From positions 620,001-684,000 of the forward strand of contig CAWEKD010000007.1 of assembly GCA_963809545.1 (NCBI GenBank): a stretch of 64,000 nt of DNA, in the 5' to 3' direction. Positions 62,787 through 64,000 of this stretch are shown piece by piece (the first letter of the stretch is position 1; each line of letters starts with the position of its first letter). The position numbers and the translations under genes are program-made. The stretch is from Natronosporangium sp035305625 (GTDB lineage Bacteria; Actinomycetota; Actinomycetes; Mycobacteriales; Micromonosporaceae). The notes under the pieces were generated by a model. That model saw only the letters and a list, made by a program, of their open reading frames with translations. It was not told where the DNA came from and did not search any database.

Positions 62787-63665
62787 GCCCCACCTGCCTT
62801 GCCCTCACCGGCGGCCCTGCCCGGGCCGTCACCTGCGCCACCGTCGAACCGCACCCGCACCGCGCCCAGCCCGCTGATCCGGGCCTCGTACGCCGCGTGC
62901 GGCGTGACCGGCACCATCGGACCGAGTGCCCCGGAGAGCACCACGTCCCCGGCCCGCAGCGGGTTACCGGCCTGCGCCAGGGTGCCCGCCAACCACGCCA
63001 GGGCGTGCAGCGGGTTCCCGAGGCAGGCGGCGCCCGCCCCGACCGACACGGGCCGACCGGCGTGCTCCAGCACCATGCCGCACAGTGCGCAGGTCCACCT
63101 CGGACAAGCGGACCGGCCGGGTGCCGAGGACGAACTTTCCGCTGGAGGCGTTGTCGGCCACCGTGTCCACGATAGAAATATCCCAATCCGCGATCCGGGA
63201 ATCGACGATCTCGATCGCCGGCAGCAGATGGTCCACCGCCCGGATCAGGTCGACCGTGGTGGGGTGGGGAAGGTCGAGGTCCGCCCCCAGGACGAACGCC
63301 ACCTCCGCCTCCACCCGGGGTTGCAGCATCTCAGCGAGCGCCACCTGCTCCCCATCCGGTACCGCCATGTCCGCGGTCAGCACCCCGAAATCCGGCTGGT
63401 CCACCCCCAGCTGGCGCTGCACCGCCGGGTTGGTCAGCCCGATCTTCGCTCCTACCAGCCGGCGCCCCTCCGCCAGCCACCGCCGTAGCTGGGCCCGCTG
63501 CACCGCGTACGCGGTGGCCAGGTCCCCGGGTGGCAGCAGCCGCTCCCGCAGTGGGGGGCACGGTCGGCCGGTCTGATACGCCTGCGTCAGCTCGGCCACC
63601 GCCTGGGTGAGCGGATCGGTCGCCGCCTGGGCGGAGAGTTCCTGGGCCAACGGGCCTCCGGTCAT
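62783..63665 (-). pseudogene. 2-Oxopent-4-enoate (2-keto-4-pentenoate) hydratase, one frameshift
   Basis: Repaired length about 294 aa. GAKIGLTNPAVQRQLGVDQP and DFGVLTADM are hydratase-branch motifs; VEAEVAFVLGADLDL and AIEIVDSRIADWDISIVDTV (metal-site region) follow. The frame ends in DLRTVRHGAG near 63085 and resumes as MVLEHAGRPVSVGAGAACLG to the stop. A one-base change would mend it. It hydrates 2-hydroxypenta-2,4-dienoate to 4-hydroxy-2-oxovalerate. Confidence 0.86.
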
Positions 63666-64000
63666 GTCAACTCCACGCACACATTCGTCAGTTCGGAGTA
63701 GAAGTCCAGCGAGCGGATGCCGCCCTCGCGGCCGATCCCGGACGCCTTCATCCCGCCGAACGGGGTCCGCAGGTCCCGCAGGAACCAGGTGTTCACCCAC
63801 ACCAGCCCGACCTCCAGCCGGCTGCCGGCCCGGTGCGCGCGGCCCACGTCCCGGGTCCAGACCGTGGCGGCCAGCCCGTAGTCGCTGTCGTTGGCCAGCG
63901 CGCACGCCTCCTCCTCGTCGTCGAACGGGGCGATGTGGCACACCGGCCCGAAGATCTCCTCCCGGTTGGTCCGGGCATCGTTGCCCAGTCCCGGTCAGCA
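63662..64000 (-). CDS. 2-Aminomuconic 6-semialdehyde dehydrogenase, C-terminal part
   Basis: Partial; the N-terminal part lies beyond the window. EEIFGPVCHIAPFDDEEEAC, DYGLAATVWTRDVGRAHRAG, GLVWVNTWFLRDLRTPFGGM and KASGIGREGG are aldehyde dehydrogenase C-terminal motifs; WFLRDLRTPFGGMKASG is typical of hydroxymuconic/aminomuconic semialdehyde dehydrogenases. An extra base near 63988 puts the last codons out of frame (LTGLGNDARTN is expected). It oxidises 2-aminomuconate semialdehyde to 2-aminomuconate. Overlaps the hydratase start by four bases. Confidence 0.85.

Noticed and set aside
1..64000. CRISPR arrays or long tandem repeats
   Set aside because: No regularly spaced repeats were seen anywhere in the window.

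Overview
The window reads as chromosomal DNA from a high-GC, mycelial-type actinobacterium, most likely Micromonosporaceae. This is inferred from the high GC, the tig-clpP1-clpP2-clpX order, a DUF3558-type lipoprotein, a mycothiol-type DsbA homologue, SARP regulators and many secreted proteases. No database search was possible. No CRISPR array, rRNA or transposase was seen.

Layout. 0-7 kb: carbon-nitrogen hydrolase, an EamA transporter divergent from an XRE-cupin regulator, and the proteostasis block tig-clpP1-clpP2-clpX. 7-17 kb: lipoprotein, secreted M36 and M23 peptidases, an AlkZ-like winged-helix protein, a GNAT/zinc-ribbon fusion, a GNAT enzyme and an unknown protein. 17.1-24.4 kb: a lower-GC, one-direction RiPP-type cluster (HExxH peptide hydroxylase, radical SAM/SPASM enzyme, PqqD-like recognition protein, 55-aa candidate precursor, B12-binding radical SAM enzyme, methyltransferase, MFS exporter) behind a sigma70-like promoter. 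I do not recognise this combination as a characterised pathway; it is the best candidate for an undescribed system. 24.4-29.5 kb: GNAT, PspC, P-loop-less uridine-kinase-like protein, RtcB and archease, and NhaA, which runs into a strange T-rich tract.

29.5-40.3 kb: a class II lanthipeptide cluster with two precursors sharing a leader, LanT, LanM and two SARP regulators. Most long genes here are broken by many small frameshifts, and one shift hides the Cys-rich core of one precursor. 40.9-41.2 kb: tRNA-Pro and tRNA-Gly. 41.3-56.8 kb: housekeeping and accessory genes, including an orphan pair of membrane-anchored substrate-binding/VWA proteins, an Eis-like acetyltransferase, RpiB, PepN and a large S8 protease.

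56.9-64 kb: an MFS transporter plus a tightly coupled operon for the 2-aminomuconate branch of 3-hydroxyanthranilate (tryptophan/kynurenine) catabolism, ending in pyruvate and acetyl-CoA: 3-hydroxyanthranilate dioxygenase, ACMS decarboxylase, aminomuconate semialdehyde dehydrogenase, a RidA-type deaminase, oxalocrotonate decarboxylase, hydratase, aldolase and acylating acetaldehyde dehydrogenase. Several of these also carry frameshifts.

The frameshifts cluster in certain stretches, keep recognisable protein on both sides and mostly need one base to repair. Sequencing or assembly error is therefore a serious alternative to real decay, and broken genes are typed as pseudogene with that caveat.
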